Positions 52,671 to 62,472 of a DNA stretch of 64,000 bases are shown here, one piece after another; position 1 is the first letter of the stretch, and each line of letters begins with the position of its first letter. The notes below the pieces were generated by a model. It saw only the letters and a list, made by a program, of their open reading frames with translations, searched no databases and was not told the DNA's origin. The stretch spans positions 2,480,001-2,544,000 of the forward strand of contig NZ_CP013611.1 in NCBI RefSeq assembly GCF_001482385.1, read 5' to 3'. The stretch comes from Pseudoalteromonas rubra (GTDB taxonomy: Bacteria > Pseudomonadota > Gammaproteobacteria > Enterobacterales > Alteromonadaceae). The position numbers were made by a program, and so were the translations under genes.

Positions 52671-55256
52671 ATGTTCAAAGGCTTTTCTCTGCTCACCTCA
52701 GGATTGATTATCAGCGCTGTGCTCAGTGGCTGCGGCGATAGCAAGGATCATCGCGGGGCATTACAAAAGCACCTAGGGGTCTGGCAGAAAACCGCCTATG
52801 GTGAAGTACTCGATATCAGCGCAGATCGCATGCAACGTTATGAATTTAATACTCATGCTTGTATCAAAGTGGCACAGCGTGCCCTGCCACTGAGCTCAGA
52901 TAGTGAGATAACCCAGGCTCAGCTCAGGAACACAGAGCAGCTGCAACTCACTTATGCGGGCGAAGTCTATCCGCATATCTATGACCCGCAGACGTCACTC
53001 CCCGGTGTCTGTCAGTCGCCCTTATCCGTTGATACACAAGCCAACCCTACAGAAGTGTTTGAATACTTCTGGCACGCATTTAACGATTATTACGCCTTTT
53101 TTGCCTTGCGCGATATGGACTGGCAAACACAGTACAACCTCTATCGTCCACAGATCCATGATGCGATGTCTGACGATGCTTTGTTTGAGACGTTAACAGA
53201 AATGATTGCCCCCCTTGCCGATGGTCATGTGTCGGTTGCCAGCACACCTGGCCACCCCTATTTTGCGATGAAAGATGCGCCTATTTTGCGTGCAGCGCGA
53301 GGCACAGCCAGCTACTACCTACGCTATAACATGCAATTGACCGATGAACAGGTCTTTTCAGAGCTGGTTCTGGACTCACTGCAAGTCACTCAGCGATACC
53401 TGGTACCTGGCAGTATGGGCAGCTTTCCGGCTGAGCAAGAAGAAAAAACCTTGCTATGGGGTAAGACCAAAGACAACATCGGAGTACTGGTGATCAATAA
53501 CCTCGCGCGCTTCAGCAGCGACGCAAAGGCTAGTGAAACTGAGCATCTCGACGCAGCCAATGTGCTGATTGATGGCATTATGGCAGCGCTGGCCGACACC
53601 GAGGGACTGATCCTGGACATTCGCAACAACACTGGCGGCGACGATGCCATTGCTCTGGCGATTGCCTCCCGCTTCAATACCAGTAAACGCCTGGCATTTA
53701 ATAAACAGGCTCTGAACCAGGCGGGCCAGGGGGTGTTACTCAGCCAGTCTTTGCAAACTCACCCCAATGCGTATACCAAACCCATTTATTTACTCACCAG
53801 CCAGCTGACCATCAGCGCTGGCGAAATTCTGGCTATGGCCATGATGCATCTGCCACACGTGACCTTACTCGGAGAAGCAACATCTGGCGTCTTGTCGGAT
53901 AAGCGCTTTTTCACCTTGCCCAATGGCTGGCAGATATCCCTCTCGAATGAAGTCTACCGGGATGCACAGGGCACTTTGTATGAGCAACGTGGGATCCAGC
54001 CTGATATCACAGTACCTGCATTTTCCATGCATGCACTCGAAAGTGGCCGGTTTGAAAGCTATGATCACGCATTGACTTTACTGGGTAAAGACCCCAATCC
54101 TCAACTAACCATTGGAGAATTTGAACGCCAGCTCAGAGCGCTTCAGCAACAGGGTAATATTCCCGCCGTGGCCGTTAATATTATTCACGACGGCCAGTCG
54201 GTCTATCAACAGGGGTTTGGCCATGCGGATGAGCAAGGCACGGCGGTTAACGCACATAGCCGCTTCTATCTGGGTTCGGTGAGTAAAACACTGCTGGGGG
54301 CGACTCTGGCCCAGGCCGTTGAGCGACAACAGGTTGATCTCGATGCGCCTGTGGAGCGTTACCTGAATTTCTCTATCGATTTTGGCGTACCGTTGGCTCA
54401 GCCCATTACGTTACGGCAGCTGATCACCCACACCAGCGGCATCATGGACCGCGATGCCATCTATCGCTGTAATTACTTTGTACATACCGATGGCAGCAGT
54501 TTATACAACCGCTTCAGCCAGGAGAGCGCATGTGAGGAACCAGCAGACACCAACCTCGACCGTTTCTTCACCGCTTACCTGACACAACCCGGCAGCCACT
54601 ATCACACTGACAATTTTATTAGCCGCTTTGCTCTGCGCAATAATGAGGCCGCCGTATACACCAATATCGGTGCCGCACTGGCAGCCTATGTCACTGAGCA
54701 GGCAAGCGGACAAACCCTACCTGAGTTAACCCAGGACTATGTCTTCACCCCACTGGCGATGCAGCGCAGTGAATGGGGCATTGCCCAGCCAACCAAACCT
54801 GTGGTGCCACGTTACATTCATCACCCGGACACACAGCAGCTGATGCCTTTACCTGATTATGGCAACATCACCTACAGTGAAGGCGGTGCCATTTCTACCG
54901 CACACGATCTGGGCAATTTTCTGATTGCCTCCATGCAACAGGGCAAACTCAATGGAGAACAGCGTATCCCGGCACGTGCCGTAGCGGCCATGCTGGCGCC
55001 ACAAACCGATGTCCCAAGCATCTCGGTAGAGCGAGGTTTCTTCTGGGGGCTGGATGGTGACAAAATCTACCACAGCGGGGAGGATCCGGGCGTGCTTACC
55101 CAGGTATATGGAGATATGCGCCATCAACGTGGCTTTGTGCTGCTGACCAATGCGGATTCAGGAAATGATACCAGTGCCCAGGCCTATGACGACATAGCAC
55201 AGCTGGTACTGGCATTCAGTTACGGCATCATGAAGGAGCCGCATACCGCGCCTTAA
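52671..55256 (+). CDS. Lipoprotein with fused S41 peptidase and S12 beta-lactamase-like domains
   Basis: An 861-residue lipoprotein (lipobox LSGC, Cys21). After a unique N-terminal part comes a tail-specific (S41) protease domain, about 125-455: LILDIRNNTGGDD and the nucleophile Ser382 in TISAGE. Next comes a serine beta-lactamase/S12 domain (about 480-840): nucleophile Ser536 in SVSK (SxxK), Tyr663-Thr-Asn665 (YxN) and HSGEDPG in the KTG place. Both active sites look complete. A two-enzyme polypeptide of this sort could trim peptides or act as an esterase or D-amino-acid peptidase in the periplasm. ATG 52671 has AAGGA upstream; the frame is open further upstream but without lipobox. Its stop overlaps that of the next gene (TTAA). 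Confidence 0.88.
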   Translation: MFKGFSLLTSGLIISAVLSGCGDSKDHRGALQKHLGVWQKTAYGEVLDISADRMQRYEFNTHACIKVAQRALPLSSDSEITQAQLRNTEQLQLTYAGEVYPHIYDPQTSLPGVCQSPLSVDTQANPTEVFEYFWHAFNDYYAFFALRDMDWQTQYNLYRPQIHDAMSDDALFETLTEMIAPLADGHVSVASTPGHPYFAMKDAPILRAARGTASYYLRYNMQLTDEQVFSELVLDSLQVTQRYLVPGSMGSFPAEQEEKTLLWGKTKDNIGVLVINNLARFSSDAKASETEHLDAANVLIDGIMAALADTEGLILDIRNNTGGDDAIALAIASRFNTSKRLAFNKQALNQAGQGVLLSQSLQTHPNAYTKPIYLLTSQLTISAGEILAMAMMHLPHVTLLGEATSGVLSDKRFFTLPNGWQISLSNEVYRDAQGTLYEQRGIQPDITVPAFSMHALESGRFESYDHALTLLGKDPNPQLTIGEFERQLRALQQQGNIPAVAVNIIHDGQSVYQQGFGHADEQGTAVNAHSRFYLGSVSKTLLGATLAQAVERQQVDLDAPVERYLNFSIDFGVPLAQPITLRQLITHTSGIMDRDAIYRCNYFVHTDGSSLYNRFSQESACEEPADTNLDRFFTAYLTQPGSHYHTDNFISRFALRNNEAAVYTNIGAALAAYVTEQASGQTLPELTQDYVFTPLAMQRSEWGIAQPTKPVVPRYIHHPDTQQLMPLPDYGNITYSEGGAISTAHDLGNFLIASMQQGKLNGEQRIPARAVAAMLAPQTDVPSISVERGFFWGLDGDKIYHSGEDPGVLTQVYGDMRHQRGFVLLTNADSGNDTSAQAYDDIAQLVLAFSYGIMKEPHTAP

Positions 55257-56071
55257 AAGGTATTTTTTGGTGTACTCCCCGTCTCTTCTGATAACAGCTG
55301 AGGCGGGATAGCTGGTAATTGATAAGGCGCTACCAGCTTGTCCAGGACTTTGTTTTTTGCCATCCGCTGCATATGTTCAGTGAACTCACGCCCCACATGG
55401 CTTTGTGCAAATGCACGACTCATCGCCATGTGCCCATAGATCACCTGAGTATGGCGATAGTCCATTTTTCTCAGCTGATGCGCGGGCTGAGCAAGCACAT
55501 TCATGGCCAGATCGGCCGTATCCTCGACGGCAATCACGAGATCGACCCGCCCTTTTAGCACCAGATCTACAGCAATACGTTCCGAAGGCACTTCAACCTT
55601 GTCGAGCCGACTGTCCTGATCAAAACGAGGGAAAAATGCAGCACCGCGCATCACCGCGATCCGCTTACCGATGAGATCTTCATAGCGACGTACTTCAATC
55701 TGACTATGCTGATGGCCGTAAAAAACAAAGGAAGAAGACAAAGCCATATAGGGGGGAGTCACAAATGCCATTTGACGCTCACGGTCAGGCGTTCTGATCA
55801 GCCCGCCCATCACGTCGACTTCCCCCTGTGCCAGCATACGAATACACCGAGAAAAAGGACAAGGCACGGCTTTGACAGCGATGTCTTCATCACTGTGGTG
55901 TTTAATGTAATTAAGAATATCGAGAATTAACCCACGTGCGTTCCCCTTGTCATCGAGGGCACTGTAAGGGGGAGCGTGGTCGATCGCTACCAGAATTTGT
56001 TCATGGTCTGCCAAGGCCTGTTTGATTGAACACAAGCTCATCACCAGCATGATTGCTACAAAATACTTCAT
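55253..56071 (-). CDS. Periplasmic solute-binding protein, family 3-like
   Basis: A 272-residue protein with a signal peptide (to about 21, QALA-D) and the type 3 solute-binding fold (ILVAIDHAPPYSALDDKGNARGLILDIL; GEVDVMGGLIRTPDRERQMAFVTPPY; GKRIAVMRGAAFFPRF). The CPFSRC pair (about 72-77) may form a disulfide. No ABC transporter genes adjoin, so it may be an orphan sensor or binding protein. Amino acids are the usual ligand. Confidence 0.85.
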   Translation of the reverse strand: MKYFVAIMLVMSLCSIKQALADHEQILVAIDHAPPYSALDDKGNARGLILDILNYIKHHSDEDIAVKAVPCPFSRCIRMLAQGEVDVMGGLIRTPDRERQMAFVTPPYMALSSSFVFYGHQHSQIEVRRYEDLIGKRIAVMRGAAFFPRFDQDSRLDKVEVPSERIAVDLVLKGRVDLVIAVEDTADLAMNVLAQPAHQLRKMDYRHTQVIYGHMAMSRAFAQSHVGREFTEHMQRMAKNKVLDKLVAPYQLPAIPPQLLSEETGSTPKNTF

Positions 56072-56180
56072 TGCACTACCTACCTCTTGGGCAACTCAGC
56101 AACCTAACTCGTCTCCATGTCACAAATATGTCATAAAAAGATAAAGTCTGAATCGTTAAGATAACACAAGGATTTGCAGC

Positions 56181-57386
56181 TTACTCTGGTTTTTTGTGAT
56201 TTATTTCGTTTTGATGACTTGAAATAACCTGGTAGGGTCGCAGCCCAAAATATGGCATCACCGTCAAGACGTGGTCCAGTACATCAGCCTGTAAATGTTC
56301 ATACTGCACCCAACGTTTATCCCGGCTGAAACAATACAACTCTACCGGCAAACCATACTGTGTCGGTGCCAGCTCTCGTACCATACAAAGACAATCCGAA
56401 TTTACCTGGGGATGTGCTTTGAGGTAGGTTTCGGCATAACGGCGAAACACAGAGACATTGCTCCAACGCTGCACAGTGGAGTCTTGTAAAAGCGCAGCCA
56501 CATCCGGTAACGCCTGACTGAGCGCGGTCACTTCATCCTGGCTCAGTAAGCGAATAGAATCAAAATCAAGGTATATTGCCCGCTTGATCCGCCGCCCATT
56601 GGACTCTTGCATGGCGCGCCAGTTTTTAAACGAATCCGAGATAATTTTATAGGTTGGAATTGTTGTGACCGTGTTATCCCAGTTGCGCACGCGCACTGTG
56701 TTCAGGCCAACTTCAATGACCTCACCGTCTGCACCAAATGCATCCACCTGGATCCAGTCACCCGTCGCCAGCAAGCGGTTGGCTGCAATTTGAATACTGG
56801 CCACCAGCCCCAGAATGGTGTCCTTAAACACCAACAGCGTGACCGCCGCGATGGCACCAAACCCGGACAGAATATACGTGGGCGATTTATCTATCGCCAG
56901 GCTGATCACCAAAATGGCACAAACAATAAAAATCAGTAACTTGCTTACCTGCACTAAGCTCTGAATCGGCACACTTTTGGCAAATGGTTGCTGGTCATAA
57001 ATCGCGTTCGCAATGTTGACCAGGCTACTTAGCAAAAAGCCAATACTGATGATCAGAAGCCCCTGAGAAACCACACTCATTGCATTGAATAGGCCTTGTG
57101 GTGCTAGAAACAAGGCTTCTTTAAAGGCGATAAACAACAGCGTACACACCACCATCGAAAAGCGACCGCTGAATTTGCTCAGCTGGGGTGCCAAAAAACC
57201 GATTTTAGAATTGGAGTAGGCGCTCAGAAACTGCTGAACCCGAGGCAGGAGCCATTGACGGATCAACCAAAACACCAGCAGCAATATCACCAGAGCCAGT
57301 ATGTTGGTACTCCATATCAGCAATCCACTGTGTGACGATGCGCCAAGCCAGGGCGTGAGTGCTTCACTGAGGTGTGTCACTTTCAT
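56181..57386 (-). CDS. MscS-family mechanosensitive channel (YbdG-like)
   Basis: A 401-residue channel with about five membrane helices and a C-terminal cytoplasmic beta domain. The pore helix region reads FGAIAAVTLLVFKDTILGLVASIQIAANRLLATGDWIQV, and RIKRAIYLDFDSIRLLSQDEV is typical of the YbdG (MscM) branch. It relieves turgor on osmotic downshock. ATG 57386 (GAGGT upstream) overlaps the acyltransferase stop by 4 bp, so it is cotranslated with it; a longer frame upstream lies inside that gene. Confidence 0.9.
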   Translation of the reverse strand: MKVTHLSEALTPWLGASSHSGLLIWSTNILALVILLLVFWLIRQWLLPRVQQFLSAYSNSKIGFLAPQLSKFSGRFSMVVCTLLFIAFKEALFLAPQGLFNAMSVVSQGLLIISIGFLLSSLVNIANAIYDQQPFAKSVPIQSLVQVSKLLIFIVCAILVISLAIDKSPTYILSGFGAIAAVTLLVFKDTILGLVASIQIAANRLLATGDWIQVDAFGADGEVIEVGLNTVRVRNWDNTVTTIPTYKIISDSFKNWRAMQESNGRRIKRAIYLDFDSIRLLSQDEVTALSQALPDVAALLQDSTVQRWSNVSVFRRYAETYLKAHPQVNSDCLCMVRELAPTQYGLPVELYCFSRDKRWVQYEHLQADVLDHVLTVMPYFGLRPYQVISSHQNEINHKKPE

Positions 57387-58303
57387 AGCTGTTTTACCTC
57401 TTCGCCACACACAGCTCCCCGAGCTTGCTGCTGTTCCCAGTAAGCTATCAGCTGTGCGTCTTTGTCCAGCCACAGCTGATTAAGGTAAGCCTGAAAAGCA
57501 ATCCGGTATTGTTTGTCCGTCTGATAGTTACCCTGAGGGACGGATCCCAGAGACAACAGCTGGATCCGCACGTCAATGCGTTGCAACTTACCACACATAA
57601 AGCTCCGGCAAATGTGCTGATCCGGACTTTGATAAATGACGGTGGTATCAAGCAGGCCATCCAGCTGCTGTGCCAACACCTCTAAGGCAAACGCAACGCC
57701 GCCAGCCTTGGGCTTAAGCAAGTAGTGAAAAGCCCCACCCTGACGTTGATGTTTCTGCGCGGTAAAGCGCGTGCCTTCCACGAAGTTGATCACGGTTGTA
57801 GGGTGCTGTCTAAAGTGACGACAACTGTGCTGGGTTCGCTCAACATCCATGCCTTTGAGCTTGGGATTTTTGGCAATTTTCGCCTTGCTTGCTCGTTTCA
57901 TAAAAGGCATACCCAGTGCCCAGGCACCGGTGCCGATCAGAGGCACGTATTTGAGTTCATCTTTAAGAAAAAACTTCGGAGCAGGCAGTCTGTCGAGCGC
58001 ACTCAGCACCACGATATCTAACCAGCTGATATGGTTGGCAACCAGTAAATACCAGGCCTGATTACTCATGTGCTCAGGTAAACTGAGTGTGATGTCAGGA
58101 CAGCCCAACTGGAGCCCGACACGATTGCCCCGGCACCAGCCTCTATAGGCCCAGTGTAAGAGGTCTGATACACCTCGTAGTGGCAACACGCATTTCACCA
58201 GCCCCAGCGCAAACACGACAATCCCCCAAAAGAGCGTATTCGCCAGTAGTATCGCCGTCGCGGTTGCCCCCGCTAGCCAGGCTGGTAAAAACTTTCTCAA
58301 CAT
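57383..58303 (-). CDS. YihG-like lysophospholipid acyltransferase
   Basis: A 306-residue PlsC-fold protein with an N-terminal membrane anchor. The NHISWLD (HxxxxD) catalytic motif at about 91-97 and the NFVEGTRF acyl-acceptor motif at about 173-180 are intact. Such enzymes remodel phosphatidic acid or lysophospholipids. It is paralogous with the next upstream gene. Confidence 0.9.
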   Translation of the reverse strand: MLRKFLPAWLAGATATAILLANTLFWGIVVFALGLVKCVLPLRGVSDLLHWAYRGWCRGNRVGLQLGCPDITLSLPEHMSNQAWYLLVANHISWLDIVVLSALDRLPAPKFFLKDELKYVPLIGTGAWALGMPFMKRASKAKIAKNPKLKGMDVERTQHSCRHFRQHPTTVINFVEGTRFTAQKHQRQGGAFHYLLKPKAGGVAFALEVLAQQLDGLLDTTVIYQSPDQHICRSFMCGKLQRIDVRIQLLSLGSVPQGNYQTDKQYRIAFQAYLNQLWLDKDAQLIAYWEQQQARGAVCGEEVKQL

Positions 58304-58328
58304 GCCACCTCCTTAACCAACTGCTCTA

Positions 58329-59252
58329 TCAGGACTGTTGCGACTTTTCATGATGTTCGGCAGCTACCTCGGCACTGCCATGGCGCGCAACGAAATCGAC
58401 CAACTGTTGGTCTTTTTGTCCCCATAACCGATTCAGCTCGCTTTGGAAGCGCACTCTGAACTCATTGTCATTGCTGTAATCGCCAATCAGGTCTGCACTC
58501 ACCGGCATCAGTTCAACCTGTACATTGACCTCGCCTACACGACCCGCAACAAAGTCCATAAAACTGGGGACTCCCTGCGGATAATGAAGGGTGACATTCA
58601 CTACCTGGTTGATCTGCTCTCCCATTGCCTGCATCACAAACGCGATCCCCCCGGCTTTGGGTTTTAGCAAATGTTGAAACGGACTGCGCTGCTGTGCGTG
58701 TTTTTGTTCGGTAAAACGCGTCCCTTCCACAAAATTCACAATACTGACAGGCATGGTTTTAAATTTCTCACACGCCTTGCGGGTCGTTTCCACGTCTTTA
58801 CCGCGCAGCTTAGGGTTTTTCTTCAACTGACTTTTACTGGTGCGCTTCATAAACGGGAAATCCAGCGCCCACCAGGCCAACCCAAGCACAGGTACGTAGA
58901 GTAATTCTTTTTTCAGAAAAAAGTTCAGAAAGGGAATTTTACGATGTAATACCCGTTGCAAGATCAAAATATCGACCCAGCTTTGGTGATTGGCGATCAC
59001 CAGATACCAATCTTTGGCTTTCATCGTCTCTGGCATTGACACATTGAGACGAAACGGTGAAATAACAGACTGGTTAAGATTGTTACCGGCAACCCATAAA
59101 CTGGCGCACCCTTTGGCGATACGACTGGCCACTTTTTGCAGTGGTGCAATAGGCAATAGTTTGATCACACCCATCAGAAAAATGGGGATAAACCAGACCA
59201 GTGTATTAATAACGTATAACAATAAGCCCAGCACCTGGCGGATTAGCGACAT
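58329..59252 (-). CDS. YihG-like lysophospholipid acyltransferase (paralogue)
   Basis: A 307-residue protein with the same plan as its downstream neighbour: N-terminal membrane segments, ANHQSWVDILIL (HxxxxD), NPKLRGKDVE, and VNFVEGTRFTEQK. It is 25 bp upstream of the other acyltransferase. The two share long identical stretches and evidently arose by tandem duplication, then diverged in the C-terminal half. Confidence 0.92.
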   Translation of the reverse strand: MSLIRQVLGLLLYVINTLVWFIPIFLMGVIKLLPIAPLQKVASRIAKGCASLWVAGNNLNQSVISPFRLNVSMPETMKAKDWYLVIANHQSWVDILILQRVLHRKIPFLNFFLKKELLYVPVLGLAWWALDFPFMKRTSKSQLKKNPKLRGKDVETTRKACEKFKTMPVSIVNFVEGTRFTEQKHAQQRSPFQHLLKPKAGGIAFVMQAMGEQINQVVNVTLHYPQGVPSFMDFVAGRVGEVNVQVELMPVSADLIGDYSNDNEFRVRFQSELNRLWGQKDQQLVDFVARHGSAEVAAEHHEKSQQS

Positions 59253-59406
59253 GCAATGTTCCTTTACTACGACTGAAGATGATCTGTATGCCAGTGCACT
59301 CAGACCATATGATTAGAATAACGAACTAGCCCTATTACATCATACCGGGGCCTTGGCTGCCAAGCATCGTTAGACAGCCCGTGGTGACTTAAAGATCGCG
59401 TAACGC

Positions 59407-61287
59407 TTAGTCTTCGAAATAGGTATAACCGCTGAGTCCGGCGTGTAACTGCGCCAGATAATCGGCTTTCGTTGCTTCATCAACCTGAAGGGCGGAGATT
59501 TGCGTGGTAAAGTTTTCCGCCAGCGCCGCTTTGTCATAATGGACAAACCTCAGCACGTCCTCAACACTGTCACCTTTAATGGCATTACTCAGCTCGTACC
59601 CTGTCTGGGTGAGTTCAACGTGAACTGAATCCGTATCGCCGAACAGGTTATGTAAATCGCCCAGAATCTCCTGATAAGCGCCTACCATAAACATCGCAAT
59701 ATGGTACTGCTCACCCGGCTGATAGGGCGGAATAGGCAAGCTGGACTCAATCCCAACACCTTCCACATATTCGCGGATCTGGCCATCTGAATCACAGGTG
59801 ATATCCTGGATCACTGCACGCTGAGTGAGCGGCTGATCCAGTGCCGCAATGGGCATCACCGGAAACAGTTGCTGGATCCCCCAGACATCCGGCAGAGACT
59901 GAAATAGCGAGAAATTGACAAACAATTTATCAGCCAGCTTTTCATTGAGTTCATCCAGCACCTCACGGTGCGAACGCGAATGCACATTCAGACACTCTCG
60001 CACTCGTTGCAGGGTGGTAAAATAAAGTTGCTCAATTTGCGCCCACTGCTGCATATCTATCAGGCCATGGACATATTGATCATGACCATCACCAAACAGA
60101 TGCATTGCATCATGGTATGTTTCTATTGCGAGTCTGGGCGTCAGTCGTTGCAGTGACAACCATAACTCCTGCTGGATATGATGTGCAGAAGGCATTGGGG
60201 CGCTCGGCGAGGTCTGAAAAGGCGCTTGCTCTACATCAATCACGTCGGTGATCAGTACAGCATGGTGTGCCGTCAGTGCCCGGCCAGATTCGGTAATAAT
60301 ATCAGGATGACGCAGCTCATGCTGCTCAGCCACTTCGGCAAAAGCCCCTACCACATTACGGGCATATTCAGCGACAGTGTAGTTCATTGAGCACGCACTG
60401 CGAGAGCCCGACCCTTCGTAATCCACCCCCAGGCCACCACCCACATCAACCGTTTTTAGTGGTACACCCAGCTGTGACAGCTCTGCATAATGACGGGCAC
60501 ATTCACGCAGTGCACGCTGAATATCACGGATGTTGGCGATCTGCGAGCCAATATGGAAATGCACCAGCTGCATCAGATGCAGTTTACCCTGAGCGGTGAG
60601 CTTGTCTACCACGCTCAGTACCTGACTGGCTGTCAGACCAAACTTGCCTTTTTCACCACCAGTATTTTGCCACTTCCCTTTGCCAATGGAGTTCAGACGG
60701 ATACGAATACCTATGGTGGGCTCAATGCCCAACACCGCGATCTCCTTCAGCAAAGTATCCAGCTCAGACAGCTTCTCAATGACGATGTGCACTTTATGCC
60801 CCATGGCCTGGCCTATCATCGCCAGACGCAGAAACTCGCTGTCTTTATAGCCATTACATACTATAGTGATGGGGTCTTTGGCAACCCCTAAAATAGCCAT
60901 AAGCTCAGGTTTAGAGCCCGCTTCCAGGCCAACCAGGCCACTCGGGTGTGCCAGTAATTTACTCACCACGGAGCGCTGCTGATTCACTTTGATGGGGTAA
61001 ACACAGGTATACTTCCCTTGATAGGATTTTGCTGCTGTCGCGTGTGAAAAAGCCTGTGTCATGGTTTCAACGCGACTATTCAAAATATCGGTAAACCGCA
61101 CCAGCACCGGCAAGGTCAGGCCTTGCTCTTTAAAACGCTCGGTTAATTCAACCAGAGAAATGGCCGGTTTTGCCCGATCGCCATCGGGATAGGCGACCAG
61201 CTCACCCTGATCATTAATGTCAAAATACCCTTCACTCCAGTGAGTAACGTTATAAGTGGCTCGTGCGGTTTGCAAACCCCAGGTCAT
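59407..61287 (-). CDS. speA: Biosynthetic arginine decarboxylase
   Basis: A 626-residue PLP enzyme that turns arginine into agmatine, the first step to putrescine. YPIKVNQ holds the PLP-binding Lys (about 100), and HFHIGSQ, DVGGGLGVDYEGS and the C-terminal half are typical. Length is normal. It diverges from speE across 239 bp. The gene for agmatine ureohydrolase (speB) is not in the window. Confidence 0.97.
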   Translation of the reverse strand: MTWGLQTARATYNVTHWSEGYFDINDQGELVAYPDGDRAKPAISLVELTERFKEQGLTLPVLVRFTDILNSRVETMTQAFSHATAAKSYQGKYTCVYPIKVNQQRSVVSKLLAHPSGLVGLEAGSKPELMAILGVAKDPITIVCNGYKDSEFLRLAMIGQAMGHKVHIVIEKLSELDTLLKEIAVLGIEPTIGIRIRLNSIGKGKWQNTGGEKGKFGLTASQVLSVVDKLTAQGKLHLMQLVHFHIGSQIANIRDIQRALRECARHYAELSQLGVPLKTVDVGGGLGVDYEGSGSRSACSMNYTVAEYARNVVGAFAEVAEQHELRHPDIITESGRALTAHHAVLITDVIDVEQAPFQTSPSAPMPSAHHIQQELWLSLQRLTPRLAIETYHDAMHLFGDGHDQYVHGLIDMQQWAQIEQLYFTTLQRVRECLNVHSRSHREVLDELNEKLADKLFVNFSLFQSLPDVWGIQQLFPVMPIAALDQPLTQRAVIQDITCDSDGQIREYVEGVGIESSLPIPPYQPGEQYHIAMFMVGAYQEILGDLHNLFGDTDSVHVELTQTGYELSNAIKGDSVEDVLRFVHYDKAALAENFTTQISALQVDEATKADYLAQLHAGLSGYTYFED

Positions 61288-61526
61288 GGCAATCTCAATT
61301 AACTAGCTTTACAGATCGCATATTTTAATACTTAAGGCCAAGATGTGACAATCTTTTGCCACCCGATGTGTAAAAGGCAGGCATGATTTATCTGTTATGC
61401 CGGTAGCCTGAGCCGACCTGCGGTATTTTGTCCCTAACCGAGTCGGTGTTTATACGCTAAAATAGATTGAGCTGGGGCGAAAGCGCTGGCAAAATCTCTG
61501 AAAATTACATCTGCATGAAGGCAACA
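61288..61526. promoter_or_regulatory. speA/speE divergent promoter region
   Basis: 239 bp separate divergent speA and speE, presumably with both promoters. No operator is recognised. Confidence 0.5.
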
Positions 61527-62393
61527 ATGTCAAATTTAGAAGCAAACCGCTGGTTTACTGAGATCAGCGACCGTGATGGTAGCGCGTTCTCATTACGCGT
61601 CACTCGTAAACTAGACGAGATCCAGTCACCATTTCAGAATGTTGAAATGTATGAGACCACAGATTTTGGCAATCTGATGATCATTGACGGCTGTACTATG
61701 GTCAGCACCCGGGAGAACTTTTTCTATCATGAAATGATGAGCCACCCGGCTTTGTTTTCTCACCCGGCCCCTAAAAATGTCGTGATCATCGGTGGTGGTG
61801 ATTGTGGCACACTGCGCGAAGTGCTTAAGCATCCGGATGTAGAAACCGTGACCCAAATCGACATTGACGAAGTCGTTACGCAAATGTCGCTAAAATATTT
61901 TCCAGAGCTCTGTGCCTCGAATGACGACCCGCGTGCAACCGTCATGTTTGACGATGGCATCAAGTATATGCACGACGCTGCACCTGAGTCAGTCGATGTG
62001 GTTATTGTAGATGGCACCGATCCGGTGGGACCAGGCGAAGGTCTGTTCAATCATGCATTTTATACCAGCTGCCTCAAAGCACTGCGCCCAGGCGGTATTT
62101 TAGTGCAGCAAAGTGAGTCTCCTCTGATGCACATGAACCTGCTCAAAGCCATGCGTCAGGCAATGCTGGACGTGGGGTTTGTGGACCTGCAAACGCTGCC
62201 TTTCCCACAGCCTATCTACCCGAGCGGCTTGTGGTCGGCGACACTGGCACGTAAAGGGGAATCGTTTAACGGCTTCCGTGAGCAAGATGCCGAGCAGGCC
62301 AGCTTTGAAACTGAGTATTACAACACCGGCGTACACAAAGGAGCACTGGCAACCCCTGGTTTTATGCGTCGCGCTTTTGAAAGTCAGGACTAA
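61527..62393 (+). CDS. speE: Polyamine aminopropyltransferase (spermidine synthase)
   Basis: A 288-residue enzyme that moves an aminopropyl group from decarboxylated S-adenosylmethionine to putrescine. VVIIGGGDCGTLREVLKH binds the nucleotide; VDVVIVDGTDPVGPGEGLF carries the catalytic Asp; FPQPIYPSGLWS is also conserved. ATG 61527 has AAGG 6 bp upstream and gives the usual N-terminus (MSNLEANRWFTE); ATG 61515 lacks a good site. Confidence 0.97.
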   Translation: MSNLEANRWFTEISDRDGSAFSLRVTRKLDEIQSPFQNVEMYETTDFGNLMIIDGCTMVSTRENFFYHEMMSHPALFSHPAPKNVVIIGGGDCGTLREVLKHPDVETVTQIDIDEVVTQMSLKYFPELCASNDDPRATVMFDDGIKYMHDAAPESVDVVIVDGTDPVGPGEGLFNHAFYTSCLKALRPGGILVQQSESPLMHMNLLKAMRQAMLDVGFVDLQTLPFPQPIYPSGLWSATLARKGESFNGFREQDAEQASFETEYYNTGVHKGALATPGFMRRAFESQD

Positions 62394-62422
62394 TACCCGG
62401 TCATCACGGAATCCTTTTCATA

Positions 62423-62450
62423 AAAAAACCCGGCAACAGCCGGGTTTTTT
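62423..62450. terminator. Bidirectional terminator between speE and hemE
   Basis: AAACCCGGC and GCCGGGTTT enclose AACA, with seven A before and six T after, so it serves both convergent genes. Confidence 0.85.
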
Positions 62451-62472
62451 ATTAATTACATCAAGCTATCAG

